Both the position numbers and the translations under genes were made by a program. Below are positions 1 to 8,891 of a DNA stretch of 48,037 nucleotides, one piece after another (within the stretch, counting starts at the first letter, position 1; each line of letters begins with the position of its first letter). Below the pieces are notes generated by a model, which worked only from the letters and a program-made list of their open reading frames with translations, had not been told where the DNA came from and ran no database searches. This DNA is from Rubrivivax sp. GTDB lineage: Bacteria; Pseudomonadota; Gammaproteobacteria; Burkholderiales; Burkholderiaceae_C. Where the stretch lies: assembly GCA_021298085.1 (NCBI GenBank), contig JAJTDE010000011.1, positions 1-48,037 of the forward strand, given 5' to 3'.

Positions 1-772
1 CGTAGGCGCTGTGGTTGTGGATGGACTCGAAGTTCTCCACATCCACCGCATAACGGCCGACACGTGCATCGGCGTTCAGCCGCAGCGCCACGTCACGCAC
101 CAGGTCTTCCACAAACTTGGGGTTTTCGTAGGCGCGCTCAGTGACCCACTTCTCATCGGCCCGCTTGAGCATCGGCCAGATCTCGCTGGACGCGCTGTCC
201 TCGGCGAAGCGCACCAGCTCATGCCATTCGATGGGCTGCAGCGGCTGCACCCGAAGCGTCACCAGCGAGCGCTGGTTGTGGGCGCCGTAGTCGGAGATCT
301 CCTTGCTGCAGGGACACAGGCTCTTGACGGGCACGCCCACTTCCATCCAGATGGACGTGAGGCCTGAGCGCGTTTCGCTGATCCAGCGACCCTTGTAGTC
401 CAGCAGGCTGGCCAGCCCGGATACCGGCGCCCGCTTGCGCAGGAAAAAGTCGAAGGACGCCTCGATGCGGCCTTCCTGCGCATGCAGGCGGGTGAGCATC
501 TGGGCGTGTCGGCGGCCCAGGGCCTCGGCGTCGAGCGGTTCGTCGAGCTCGTCCAGCCAGGCGACGAACCGCGACATGTGGGTGCCCTTCTGGTCGGCGG
601 GCAAGGCGACATCCAGGCTCCAGAGCCCTGCGGTGGCCTGCACGGCCCCGGCCACACGCAGCTGAAGGGGATAGCGGACGTCCTTCACACCGACGCGCTG
701 GATGGCGATGTGTCGTTCATCGCGGGCGCTCTGGGTGTCCGGAATGTGAAGGGCGTCGGTGAGTTTGTTCAT
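1..772 (-). CDS. folE2: GTP cyclohydrolase FolE2 (type IB), 3' end cut by window edge
   Basis: Converts GTP to 7,8-dihydroneopterin triphosphate, the first step of folate (and queuosine) synthesis, in the cytoplasm. The minus strand reads continuously from ATG at 772 (MNKLTDALHIPDTQSARDE) to the window edge, giving 257 residues. The family is about 265-270 residues long, so only the last few are missing. The family hallmark CPCSKEISDYGAHNQRS is present, with the metal-binding Cys, as are the N-terminal HIAIQRVGVKDVRYPL and the late ENFESIHNHSAY. The start lies 90 nt downstream of the dxs stop in the same direction, so the gene is probably last in an ispA-dxs-folE2 transcript. FolE2 is the zinc-independent alternative to FolE. 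No Zur-like operator was recognised here. Confidence 0.95.
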   Translation of the reverse strand, partial: MNKLTDALHIPDTQSARDERHIAIQRVGVKDVRYPLQLRVAGAVQATAGLWSLDVALPADQKGTHMSRFVAWLDELDEPLDAEALGRRHAQMLTRLHAQEGRIEASFDFFLRKRAPVSGLASLLDYKGRWISETRSGLTSIWMEVGVPVKSLCPCSKEISDYGAHNQRSLVTLRVQPLQPIEWHELVRFAEDSASSEIWPMLKRADEKWVTERAYENPKFVEDLVRDVALRLNADARVGRYAVDVENFESIHNHSAY

Positions 773-862
773 GCAGGTCTCGGCATCGGACGGCCGTGCG
801 CTGTCGACCACCCAACCGCGCATTGTCGCGCGCGGCGAGGCGCAGGCCGCCGCAAGGGCTGT

Positions 863-2767
863 TCAGCCGTTGGCGGCCGCAGGTGACACCACCAGCTGCA
901 AGGGCGGCCCAAAGCGCTTGAGGATGGACTGCTCGATGCCCTTGGCGTCGAGGCCACACATCGACAGCAGCTTGGCCGGGTCGCCATGCTCGACAAAGAT
1001 GTCCGGCAGGCCCAGGTGCAGCACGGGCTTGAGCATGCCGGCAGCAGCCAGCGCTTCGCTCACCGCCGCACCGGCCCCGCCCATCACGCAGCCTTCTTCC
1101 ACGGTAACCAGGGCATCGTGGGTGCGGGCCAGTTCCAGCACCAGCGCGGTATCGAGCGGCTTGATGAACTTCATGTCGGCCACCGTGGCGCCCAGCCGCT
1201 CGGCGGCGGCCAAGGCCGGGTGCAGCAGGGTGCCGAAAGCCAGCACGGCGATGCGCTGGCCCTTGCGGCGAACCTCACCCTTGCCCCAGGGCAATTCCGT
1301 CAAGGCAGGGTCGATCGGCACGCCAACACCGCTGCCACGCGGGTACCGAACAGCCACCGGGTGGTTCTGGCGAAAGGCGGTTGTCAAGGCCTTGCGGCAC
1401 TGGTCTTCGTCGGACGGCGCAATCAGGCTCATGTTGGGCACGCAGCGCACAAAGGCGATGTCGTAGGCCCCTGCGTGGGTCGGGCCGTCGGCACCCACGA
1501 TCCCCGCGCGGTCCAGTGCAAACATCACCGGCAGGTTCTGCAGGGCGACGTCGTGGATCAGCTGGTCATAGCCGCGCTGCAGGAAGGTGGAGTAGATGGC
1601 CACCACCGGTTTCAGGCCCTCGCAGGCCATCCCGGCGCCCAGCGTGACGGCATGCTGCTCGGCGATGCCGACATCGTGGTAGCGGCCCGGAAAGCGCTTG
1701 TGGAATTCCACCATGCCCGAGCCTTCGCGCATCGCCGGCGTGATGGCGACCAGGCGCTCGTCAGCCGCGGCCATGTCGCACAACCATTGGCCAAACACGC
1801 TGGTGAAGGTGGGCTTGGCAGGGGCCGTGGATTTCGGGAAGCCTTCGGCAGGGTCGAACTTGCCCGACGCGGCGTGGTACTTGACCGGGTCGGCCTCGGC
1901 AAACTGGTAGCCGAAGCCCTTCTTGGTGACCACGTGCAGAAACTGCGCGCCTTTCTTGCTGCGCAGGTTTTCCAAGGTCGGGATCAATGCGTCCAGGTCA
2001 TGGCCGTCAATGGGCCCGACATAGTTGAAGCCGAACTCCTCGAAGATCGTGCCCGGGACAACCATGCCCTTGGCGTGTTCCTCAAACCGGCGCGCCAGCT
2101 CAAACAGCGGCGGCGCACCCCGCAGCATGCTCTTGGCGCCCTCGCGCGCGGCGGTGTAGAACTTGCCGCTCATCAGGCGCGCCAGGTACTTGTTCAGCGC
2201 ACCCACGGGCGGGCTGATCGACATGTCGTTGTCGTTCAGGATGACCAGCAGATCGGCCGTCGAACCATCGTGGGCGATGCCGCCGTTGTTCAAGGCTTCA
2301 AAGGCCATGCCGGCCGTCATGGCGCCGTCGCCGATGATGGCCACGCACTTGCGCTCTTCGCCCTTGAGCTTGGCCGCCAGGGCCATACCCAGTGCTGCAG
2401 AGATGGAAGTGGAGCTGTGCGCGGTGCCGAAGGCGTCGTATTCACTCTCGTCGCGCTTGGGGAAGCCGCCAATGCCACCCAGTTGTCGCAGGGAGTGCAT
2501 CTTGTCCCGGCGGCCTGTCAGGATCTTGTGGGGGTAAGTCTGGTGGCCCACGTCCCACACCAGGCGGTCATGCGGGGTGTTGAACACATAGTGCAAGGCC
2601 ACTGTGAGTTCCACGGTGCCCAGGTTGCTGCCGAAGTGGCCGCCCGTCTGGCTGACGGTGTCCAGCACCTTCTGGCGCACCTCGTCGGCCACCTGGCGGA
2701 GCTGAGCACGGCCCAGCTGGCGAAGGTCAGCCGGGGAATCGATCTTCTCGAGCAAGGTCAGGGGCAT
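863..2767 (-). CDS. dxs: 1-deoxy-D-xylulose-5-phosphate synthase
   Basis: Thiamine-diphosphate enzyme that condenses pyruvate and glyceraldehyde 3-phosphate into DXP, the entry step of the MEP isoprenoid pathway (also feeding thiamine and pyridoxal synthesis). The 634-residue length is normal for the family. Visible signatures are GGHFGSNLG near residue 45 (catalytic His), the ThDP/Mg motif [16 protein letters not shown] near 150, the transketolase-type [10 protein letters not shown], and [15 protein letters not shown]. The start is the ATG at 2767 ([12 protein letters not shown]). The frame is open further upstream, but that part is ispA in another frame. The ispA stop lies one base before this ATG and a GGGAGA ribosome-binding site sits inside the ispA end, so translation is probably coupled. 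Confidence 0.98.
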   Translation of the reverse strand: MPLTLLEKIDSPADLRQLGRAQLRQVADEVRQKVLDTVSQTGGHFGSNLGTVELTVALHYVFNTPHDRLVWDVGHQTYPHKILTGRRDKMHSLRQLGGIGGFPKRDESEYDAFGTAHSSTSISAALGMALAAKLKGEERKCVAIIGDGAMTAGMAFEALNNGGIAHDGSTADLLVILNDNDMSISPPVGALNKYLARLMSGKFYTAAREGAKSMLRGAPPLFELARRFEEHAKGMVVPGTIFEEFGFNYVGPIDGHDLDALIPTLENLRSKKGAQFLHVVTKKGFGYQFAEADPVKYHAASGKFDPAEGFPKSTAPAKPTFTSVFGQWLCDMAAADERLVAITPAMREGSGMVEFHKRFPGRYHDVGIAEQHAVTLGAGMACEGLKPVVAIYSTFLQRGYDQLIHDVALQNLPVMFALDRAGIVGADGPTHAGAYDIAFVRCVPNMSLIAPSDEDQCRKALTTAFRQNHPVAVRYPRGSGVGVPIDPALTELPWGKGEVRRKGQRIAVLAFGTLLHPALAAAERLGATVADMKFIKPLDTALVLELARTHDALVTVEEGCVMGGAGAAVSEALAAAGMLKPVLHLGLPDIFVEHGDPAKLLSMCGLDAKGIEQSILKRFGPPLQLVVSPAAANG

Positions 2768-2768
2768 C

Positions 2769-3656
2769 TCAGTTCTCCCTCTCCACAACTTTATCGGCCA
2801 GCACAGCCAGCCAGACGGTATCCGAAAGCCCCGATCGCCGCAGCGACGCCAAGGCGTCGTCGCGCAGCCGATGGGCGTAGACGCGGGCAGCGTCCAGGCC
2901 CAGCACCGACACATAGGTGGGCTTGTTGCAGTCTTCGTCCTTGCCGGCGGTCTTGCCCAGCGTCTCGGAAGGCTGTGTGACATCGAGGATGTCGTCCACC
3001 ACCTGGAAGGCCAGCCCGATGGCCGAACCATACTCGGCCAATGCGGCCCAGGCAGTGTCCGACACCTTGCCTGTGGCCGCGCCCATCAACACACTGGCCT
3101 GCAAGAGCGCGCCCGTCTTGCGGCGGTGCATGTCACGCAGGCTCTCCTCGCTCAAGGGGCGGCCCGTGCTGGCCAGGTCGATCGCCTGGCCACCGGCCAT
3201 GCCTGCGTGCCCCGCCGAACGCGCCAGCAAGCCACACAGCCGCGCCTGCGTGGCAGGCTCCACACCGGTCTCAGGTGTCAAGACCTCGAAGGCCAGCGCC
3301 TGCATGGCGTCCCCGGCCAGCATGGCCTGGGCCTCGCCAAACTCGACGTGCACGGTGGGTTTGCCGCGCCGCAGCACGTCGTTGTCCATGCAGGGCATGT
3401 CGTCATGCACCAGGGAATAGGCGTGGATCAGCTCGACGGCCACTGCGGCGCGCAAGGCGGGCTCTGTGCTGCCGCCCACCGCCTGGCGTGCGGCCATCAC
3501 CAGCAGTGGCCGAAGGCGCTTGCCGCCATCCAGCACGCCATAGCGCATGGCCAGCCCGAGACCAGCCGGTGCATCGGCCGGAACCCATGCTTCCAGGGCC
3601 GACTCGACGTCGGCGAGCGTCTGCTGCGCCCATTGATTGAACTCTGCACCGGTCAT
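2769..3656 (-). CDS. ispA: Farnesyl diphosphate synthase (short-chain polyprenyl synthetase)
   Basis: Condenses IPP with DMAPP and geranyl diphosphate to farnesyl diphosphate, the precursor of undecaprenyl and ubiquinone side chains. The protein has 295 residues, standard for bacterial IspA. The first aspartate-rich motif is DDMPCMDND, with two residues between the Asp pairs as in bacterial type II FPP synthases. The second is [15 protein letters not shown] and a GKTAGKDED stretch are also present. The start is ATG at 3656 ([12 protein letters not shown]), preceded by GGAG. The longer open frame upstream has no family similarity. It is the first gene of the ispA-dxs-folE2 set. xseB, often found directly upstream of ispA in related bacteria, was not found here. 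Confidence 0.97.
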   Translation of the reverse strand: MTGAEFNQWAQQTLADVESALEAWVPADAPAGLGLAMRYGVLDGGKRLRPLLVMAARQAVGGSTEPALRAAVAVELIHAYSLVHDDMPCMDNDVLRRGKPTVHVEFGEAQAMLAGDAMQALAFEVLTPETGVEPATQARLCGLLARSAGHAGMAGGQAIDLASTGRPLSEESLRDMHRRKTGALLQASVLMGAATGKVSDTAWAALAEYGSAIGLAFQVVDDILDVTQPSETLGKTAGKDEDCNKPTYVSVLGLDAARVYAHRLRDDALASLRRSGLSDTVWLAVLADKVVEREN

Positions 3657-3945
3657 GCCGCTACTCCATCCTACAGCTGGCCGCCCTGATGGGCATTGCC
3701 CTGGTATTCCGCCCACTGCAACTTCACGCCGCAACAGCCTCGGCGGTCAACTGGGGCACATGGGCCATCTGCGGTCAATGGCTCGGGAACATGCAATTCT
3801 AGTCCTCTGAATAGCGGGCCAACGCGGGTCGCGGGTACACTCCGCGCCTCGTTCACGGCCGCCTCGGTTGTCGTGAACTCAGAACTCGCCCGCGGGGCCA
3901 CCGGGCGGGGGTTTGGCATACCCACTCATGGAGATCCTTTGGATC
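3657..3945. other. Divergent intergenic region between ispA and the Rieske oxygenase gene
   Basis: This stretch of 289 bases must hold the promoters of both divergent units. On the minus strand a TAGAAT (3801-3796) matches five of six bases of a -10 box for ispA. No convincing -35 lies at the usual distance. On the plus strand TACACT (3836-3841) is a weak -10 candidate for the oxygenase. A 37-codon plus-strand frame (3689-3802) encodes a hydrophobic peptide but has no recognisable ribosome-binding site. No exodeoxyribonuclease VII small subunit is readable on either strand. Confidence 0.5.
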
Positions 3946-5082
3946 ATGTCCGACCTGAGCTTCAGTCTCCAAGCTCTAGAGCGTAGCCGCTCGCAACTCT
4001 CCGTAAGCACGTATTTCGATGAGGGCCTGTTCCAGCGCGAACACGCACTCATCTTTCAGTCTGCGCCGGCCTACGTGGGCCACGCAGCTGCCGTGCCCGA
4101 CGTAGGTGATTACCTCGCGCTCCAGCAGGAAGGCAACGGGCGTGCCCTGGTGCGCACGCCTGCCGGGGTCGAGCTGATCTCGAATGTGTGCCGGCACCGC
4201 CAGGCCGTGATGCTGAAAGGCCGCGGCAACACGGCCGGCAGCATCGTGTGTCCGCTGCACCGCTGGACCTACAACCTGCAGGGCGACCTGCTGGGTGCGC
4301 CGCACTTCGCTGACGACCCCTGCCTGGCGCTGCGCAACTACCCCGTGCAGTCGTGGAACGGCCTGGTCTTCGAAGGCGGGCTGCAGCGGCGGCATGTGGC
4401 CACCGACCTCGCTGACCTCGGCGCCGCCGCCGACCTCGACTTCTCAGGGTACGTCTTCCACTCCGCCCAGCAACACATGTGTGAGTACAACTGGAAGACC
4501 TTCATCGAGGTCTACCTCGAGGACTACCACGTGGTGCCCTTCCACCCCGGGTTGGGCAAGTTTGTCGAGTGTGGCGACCTCAGCTGGGAGTTCGGCGCGC
4601 ACCACTCGGTGCAGACCGTCGGCATCCACCATGCGCTGGCCAAGCCGGGTTCCGAGACCTACCGGCGCTGGCATGAGGCCGTCCGCCAACGCTACGAAGG
4701 CACACCACCGCGGTACGGCGCCATCTGGCTGACGCTGTACCCCACGGTGATGGTCGAGTGGTACCCGTCGGTGCTGGTGGTGTCGACCCTGAAGCCCGTC
4801 TCGCCACGCAAGACGATCAACACGGTTGAATTCTTTTACCCCGAAGAGGTTGCCGCCTTCGAGCCTGAGTTCGTGCAGGCCCAGCAAGCCGCCTACAGCG
4901 AGACCGTGGTCGAGGACGACGAGATCGCCGAGCGCATGGACGAAGGCCGCCTGGCCCTGCTCCAGCGGGGTGACGACGAAGTCGGCCCCTACCAGAGCCC
5001 GATGGAAGACGGCATGCAGCACTTCCACGAGTGGTATCGGCGCGAGATGGGCGACGCACTGGCGGCTCGTTCCACGCCGTGA
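3946..5082 (+). CDS. Rieske non-heme iron oxygenase, alpha subunit type
   Basis: Aromatic-ring-hydroxylating-type oxygenase of 378 residues; the substrate is unknown. The Rieske [2Fe-2S] ligands are seen as C-R-H (about residue 82) and, after 17 residues, C-P-L-H. The mononuclear iron site is seen in NWKTFIEVYLEDYHVVPFH, with the bridging Asp and two His. The start is placed at ATG 3946 (MSDLSFSLQALERSRSQL), by similarity to homologues as I remember them. Upstream in-frame ATGs at 3913 and 3928 are possible, and the GGAG at 3930 is rather far from 3946. Its stop overlaps the next gene as GTGA. No dedicated reductase or beta subunit adjoins it, so electrons must come from a partner encoded elsewhere; the 2Fe-2S reductase at 34561 is only one possibility. 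Confidence 0.92.
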   Translation: MSDLSFSLQALERSRSQLSVSTYFDEGLFQREHALIFQSAPAYVGHAAAVPDVGDYLALQQEGNGRALVRTPAGVELISNVCRHRQAVMLKGRGNTAGSIVCPLHRWTYNLQGDLLGAPHFADDPCLALRNYPVQSWNGLVFEGGLQRRHVATDLADLGAAADLDFSGYVFHSAQQHMCEYNWKTFIEVYLEDYHVVPFHPGLGKFVECGDLSWEFGAHHSVQTVGIHHALAKPGSETYRRWHEAVRQRYEGTPPRYGAIWLTLYPTVMVEWYPSVLVVSTLKPVSPRKTINTVEFFYPEEVAAFEPEFVQAQQAAYSETVVEDDEIAERMDEGRLALLQRGDDEVGPYQSPMEDGMQHFHEWYRREMGDALAARSTP

Positions 5083-6005
5083 CCGCCGCCCGGACGGGGG
5101 CGATCAGGTCATCGCTGGAGGCGCCTGTGCTGATGGTGGTGGCCACGCTCCTGTTCAGCGTGATGGGGGCGCTCGTCAAGTGGGCGTCGGCCTGGTATGG
5201 CGCCGCCGAGATCGTCATGTACCGCGGGCTCGTCGGCGCACTGGCCATGGCGGCGCTGTGCCGCTGGCGCGGCATCTGCCTGGCCACCCCGGTGCCCGGG
5301 ATGCACCTCTGGCGCTCGGCGACCGGCGTGCTGGCACTCGGGCTGTGGTTTCACTCCTTTCAGGGCCTGCCACTGGGCACGGCCGTCACCTTGAACTACA
5401 TGTCATCGGTGTGGATGGCGCTGATGGTGACGGCTGGCGCGGCGATGGCGATACGTGCACCCGCCATCGACGGACGCCTGATCAGTGCGGTGCTGGTGGG
5501 CTTCCTGGGCGTGGCCCTGGTGCTGCAACCCACCATCCATGCGCAGCAGTTGTGGTACGGCCTGGCCGGACTGCTGTCGGGTGTGCTGGCGGCCGTGGCC
5601 TATCTCCAGGTGCATGCCCTGGGCCGCGTGGGTGAACCGGAAAGCCGCGTGGTGTTTTACTTTTCGCTGGCCGGCGTGGTGGGCGGTGCGTTCGTGACGG
5701 CACTGGGCAGCGGGTTCTCGGCGCACCACGCCCGGGGCGCGCTGGCACTGGTGGGCATCGGCGCGTTGGCCACGGCGGCCCAGCTGTTCATGACACGCGC
5801 CTACACCTTGGGCTCTCCGGTCGCTAACGGTGCGTTGTCCTACCTCGGTGTGGCCTTTTCCTTTGGCCTGGGTGTGTGGGTGTTTGACGACCCGGTGACA
5901 CGCGTTGCGCTTGTGGGCATGATGTTGATCGTGGCGGCCGGCATCGCGGCCACCGCCCTGCAACAGAAACATGCCCATGCACGCGTCCACACTGATCAGC
6001 GTTGA
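5079..6005 (+). CDS. EamA/DMT-superfamily transporter
   Basis: Inner-membrane carrier of the drug/metabolite transporter superfamily, 308 residues, with about ten hydrophobic helices in two EamA repeats. The first repeat runs from VLMVVATLLFSVMGALVKW to the VALVLQPTI region. The second starts at LWYGLAGLLSGVLAAVAYL. The substrate cannot be told; relatives export amino acids, nucleobases or riboflavin-type metabolites. The start is taken as the GTG at 5079, which overlaps the oxygenase stop as GTGA, a classic coupling arrangement. An in-frame ATG at 5031 would lie well inside the oxygenase gene. The coupling suggests export of something linked to the Rieske reaction, which is inference only. 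Confidence 0.9.
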   Translation: MTAARTGAIRSSLEAPVLMVVATLLFSVMGALVKWASAWYGAAEIVMYRGLVGALAMAALCRWRGICLATPVPGMHLWRSATGVLALGLWFHSFQGLPLGTAVTLNYMSSVWMALMVTAGAAMAIRAPAIDGRLISAVLVGFLGVALVLQPTIHAQQLWYGLAGLLSGVLAAVAYLQVHALGRVGEPESRVVFYFSLAGVVGGAFVTALGSGFSAHHARGALALVGIGALATAAQLFMTRAYTLGSPVANGALSYLGVAFSFGLGVWVFDDPVTRVALVGMMLIVAAGIAATALQQKHAHARVHTDQR

Positions 6006-6843
6006 AGAGTTGCAGGCCCTGGTGTCGTCGCACCAGCCGCCTGTCATCCTCGACTGCGGCTTCGAGCTTCAAGACACCACCGCGGGCGAAGCCGCCTACC
6101 GCCGAGGCCACCTGCCCGGCGCCCATTACGCCAACCTGGACACGCAGCTGTCGGGGCCACGGCACGCCGGAGGCCCGCGGGATCCATCTTTCACAGGCCG
6201 CCACCCCTTGCCCAGCCGGGCCACATGGGCGGCGCAGGCAGGGCAATGGGGCATCACACCGGGCACCCAGGTGGTCTGCTACGACGACCAGGGCTCGCCC
6301 TATGCGGCGCGGGCCTGGTGGCTGCTGCGCTGGCTGGGCCACAGCGCCGTGGCGGTGCTGGATGGCGGCAAGGCCGCCTGGGTCGCCGCTGGCGGCCGCT
6401 TGAGCGACGCCCCGGTGGACATCGTGCCATTGCAGCCGTACCCGGCGTTGGAGGGTGCGGCGATGCCCACCGTGGACGCTGCGACGCTGCTGCGGCAGAT
6501 CGGGCGTGTCCGCGTGATCGATGCCCGGGCGCCCGAGCGGTGGCGCGGCGACAGTGAGCCGCTGGACCCGGTGGGTGGCCACATTCCGGGTTCCAGGCCT
6601 CGCTTCTTCAAGGACAACCTGCAGGCAGACGGCCGCTTCAAGACCCCGAAGGCCCTGCAGGAGTCATTTGCCGGGCTGTCCCTGAGCACGGCCGAAGGCT
6701 GCGTTCACCAGTGCGGCTCCGGAGTCACCGCGTGCCACAACCTGCTCGCCATGGCCCATGCAGGGCTGGGCATTGGCACGCTGTACCCCGGCTCCTGGAG
6801 CGAATGGTGCGCCGACCCTGCCCGGCCCCTGGCACGGGGCTGA
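5971..6843 (+). CDS. 3-mercaptopyruvate/thiosulfate sulfurtransferase (two rhodanese domains)
   Basis: Transfers sulfur from mercaptopyruvate or thiosulfate to an acceptor through a cysteine persulfide. The protein has 290 residues with tandem rhodanese domains. The N-terminal domain (about 10-140) is the structural, non-catalytic copy, ending LDGGKAAWVAAGG. The C-terminal domain (about 165-280) carries the active-site loop CGSGVTA. CGSGVT is the SseA-type (mercaptopyruvate) signature, whereas classical rhodaneses have CRxGx[R/T]. The start is ATG 5971 or 5977; both overlap the transporter gene, by 35 or 29 nt. No strong ribosome-binding site is seen, so reinitiation from the upstream gene is likely. 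Confidence 0.9.
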   Translation: MPMHASTLISVEELQALVSSHQPPVILDCGFELQDTTAGEAAYRRGHLPGAHYANLDTQLSGPRHAGGPRDPSFTGRHPLPSRATWAAQAGQWGITPGTQVVCYDDQGSPYAARAWWLLRWLGHSAVAVLDGGKAAWVAAGGRLSDAPVDIVPLQPYPALEGAAMPTVDAATLLRQIGRVRVIDARAPERWRGDSEPLDPVGGHIPGSRPRFFKDNLQADGRFKTPKALQESFAGLSLSTAEGCVHQCGSGVTACHNLLAMAHAGLGIGTLYPGSWSEWCADPARPLARG

Positions 6844-6953
6844 TGGCGACAGCCCAGACACCATCCACGTTGTTGACCGGTGATTGATATTGGTCAAGCA
6901 GCACTGCACCAAAGCGCCGCACCATCTGTCGACACCGCTGAACGGAGCACACC

Positions 6954-7388
6954 ATGTACCCACGCATCCTCGTCCCCACCGATGGCTCTGACATCTCCCG
7001 CAAGGCGGTACAGACGGCCTGCGACCTTGCCCGGCTGTGCGGCAGCACGCTGGTGCTGCTGAGCGTGAAAGTGCCGTTCCCCTATGCGGCCATGTCGGAA
7101 CTGCAGCCCGTACCGCCCCAGGAGTTCTACGACGCCCAGGACCGCATCACCGGCCAGTGGGTGCAGGAAGGGGCCGAACTGGCGCGCACGGCCGGCGTAC
7201 CTGTCGAGACCGCCACCGTTGACGGTTTCCACCCCTGGGAGGGCATCATCGAACAGGCCCAGCAGAGCCGCTGCGACCTGATCGTGATGGCTTCGCACGG
7301 CCGGCGCGGCCTCTCAGCCATGCTGCTGGGCAGCGAGACCACGCGGGTGCTGACCCACAGCTCCCTGCCGGTGCTGGTGGTGCGCTGA
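6954..7388 (+). CDS. Universal stress protein, UspA family
   Basis: Single-domain cytoplasmic Usp of 144 residues. It begins MYPRILVPTDGSDISRKAV with the usual beta-strand and the conserved Asp of the nucleotide pocket. It ends with MASHGRRGLSAMLLGSETTRVL, which fits the G-x2-G-x9-G-S/T loop, so it is probably of the ATP-binding type. A GGAG ribosome-binding site lies 8 nt before ATG 6954. It stands alone, 110 nt after the sulfurtransferase gene and 119 nt before the diguanylate cyclase gene. The downstream gap has a weak hairpin (CTGGG/CCCAG, 7417-7431) without a T-run. Confidence 0.95.
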   Translation: MYPRILVPTDGSDISRKAVQTACDLARLCGSTLVLLSVKVPFPYAAMSELQPVPPQEFYDAQDRITGQWVQEGAELARTAGVPVETATVDGFHPWEGIIEQAQQSRCDLIVMASHGRRGLSAMLLGSETTRVLTHSSLPVLVVR

Positions 7389-7507
7389 GGGTCCTGCGGC
7401 CCGGTTGCCAGCGGTCCTGGGCAAGACCCAGCGGGCCCGAAGGTTTGCGCAGGCGCCTAGACTCTGTCATGCCCGTTTTGTGGGCCCACGACACACCCTA
7501 GCGCCGC

Positions 7508-8854
7508 ATGGCTCCGCCCTCGACACCTGAAGCCTACCGCCTGCTCGACAGCGTGCCCTACCCGCTGGTGCTGTGCACAGCGCGGACTGAAGGCTGGTGT
7601 CTGGTGTTCGCCAATCGGCCCGCTACACACCAGTTTCCGCAACTGGCCGACCATGTGCCTGGGATGGACGTCGCCGATGCCTTGGGTATCGGACTCAGCC
7701 CTGAAGACCGACGCGCGATTCTTGACGCCAGCGCCTGTGCCAGCGGCTGGACGGGAAAGGTGCGGGTGCACGAAGCGTCAAACTCGTCAAGCCAGCGCAA
7801 CCGCTGGGTCGAGCTGTCGGTATCGGCTGTGCAGGCCGGCGTGTCCGGCATCGACGCCGCGGTCGACGCCCGCACCGGCCCGGTCAGCCTGTGGACGCTG
7901 CGTGACATCACCCCAGACATCGTCCAGGCTGACGCGCTGCGCTGGGCGCAGCAACAAGAGGCCCAGACACTGGCCTTTGCCGGCATTGGACGCCTGAATA
8001 TGGCGCTGGAAACCGGTCAGGTCAGCTTGTCGGAGCGGCAGGCGCATCTGCTGGAACTCGGGAGGTCTGCCCTGACGGCCGACTGGGATGAGGTACGGGA
8101 ACGCATCGACCCCGACTACCTGCTGGCGTTTGACGAAGCCATCGACCACGCCATTCGCACCGGGTTGTCGATCGACCTGGAAACCCGCATGCGCCCGACA
8201 CAAGCAGCCAGCGGCGCCCGCTGGCTGCACTGGCGCGGCGAGGTCGAGACGGCCCACAACGCGCCCGGCACAGCGCCGCAGGCCCATCCCCAGCTGGTGC
8301 TCACCTTGATCACGCAAGATGTCTCCAGCCGTCGTGAGGCCCTGGAGACCTTGAGCTACCGGGCCCACCACGATGCACTGACTGGGCTGCCCAACCGCCT
8401 GCTTCTGGAAGACCGTCTGGCCAACGCGGTCAGGCTGGCCGAACGCGAGCGCAGCTGCTGCGCGGTCTTGTTTGTCGACCTGGACGGCTTCAAGCAGGTG
8501 AACGACCGCTTTGGCCACGACGCGGGTGACCATGTGCTGCGGACAGTGGCCCAGACGCTGTGCGACAGCGTTCGCCGGTCGGACACCGTCGCCCGGCTGG
8601 GTGGCGACGAGTTTGTGGTGCTGCTGCCTCGCGTGGCTGACCTTGACCATGCCTTGCAGGCGCGCGACAAGATCGCGCTGCAGCTGAACAGCCAGATCGA
8701 TTGGGGCGCGCACCGGCTGGCCATCGGGGCCAGCATTGGGCTGTCGGCCTACCCGGACCACGGCTTTGAGCCCGCCCAGCTGCTGAGCCACGCTGACCGG
8801 GACATGTACCGCACCAAGGCCGGTCGCGGTGGCCAGGCCCAAGCCGCTGCCTGA
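7508..8854 (+). CDS. Diguanylate cyclase with PAS-like sensor region
   Basis: Makes cyclic di-GMP from two GTP. The protein has 448 residues, has no obvious membrane segment, and is therefore probably cytoplasmic. Residues 1-280 look like two PAS-type folds: the first begins RLLDSVPYPLVLCTA and ends in a typical PAS exit, SLWTLRDIT; the second ends LVLTLITQDVSSRREALE. The GGDEF domain starts at YRAHHDALTGLPNRLLLEDRL (residues about 285-445). The active motif GGDEF is intact at 365-369, and RRSD lies exactly five residues before it, so the product-inhibition I-site is present. No strong Shine-Dalgarno sequence precedes ATG 7508. It is convergent with the ZIP transporter gene, 37 nt away. Confidence 0.93.
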   Translation: MAPPSTPEAYRLLDSVPYPLVLCTARTEGWCLVFANRPATHQFPQLADHVPGMDVADALGIGLSPEDRRAILDASACASGWTGKVRVHEASNSSSQRNRWVELSVSAVQAGVSGIDAAVDARTGPVSLWTLRDITPDIVQADALRWAQQQEAQTLAFAGIGRLNMALETGQVSLSERQAHLLELGRSALTADWDEVRERIDPDYLLAFDEAIDHAIRTGLSIDLETRMRPTQAASGARWLHWRGEVETAHNAPGTAPQAHPQLVLTLITQDVSSRREALETLSYRAHHDALTGLPNRLLLEDRLANAVRLAERERSCCAVLFVDLDGFKQVNDRFGHDAGDHVLRTVAQTLCDSVRRSDTVARLGGDEFVVLLPRVADLDHALQARDKIALQLNSQIDWGAHRLAIGASIGLSAYPDHGFEPAQLLSHADRDMYRTKAGRGGQAQAAA

Positions 8855-8891
8855 GGTACCCACCCACCAGGCGCGGCAGCCCATGCCAGCG

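Noticed and set aside
986..2980. A 664-codon plus-strand open frame opposite dxs
   Set aside because: Shadow frame in high-GC DNA. The minus strand encodes a full Dxs with all motifs, and the plus-strand translation is His/Gln/Arg-rich with no family pattern.
3689..3802. A 37-residue hydrophobic plus-strand peptide in the ispA-Rieske gap
   Set aside because: No ribosome-binding site, no recognisable family, and only moderate GC at third positions. It could be chance or a remnant.
5971..6843. Idea that the sulfurtransferase is broken because the first domain lacks an active-site Cys loop
   Set aside because: An inactive N-terminal rhodanese domain is normal in two-domain enzymes; the C-terminal CGSGVTA loop is intact.
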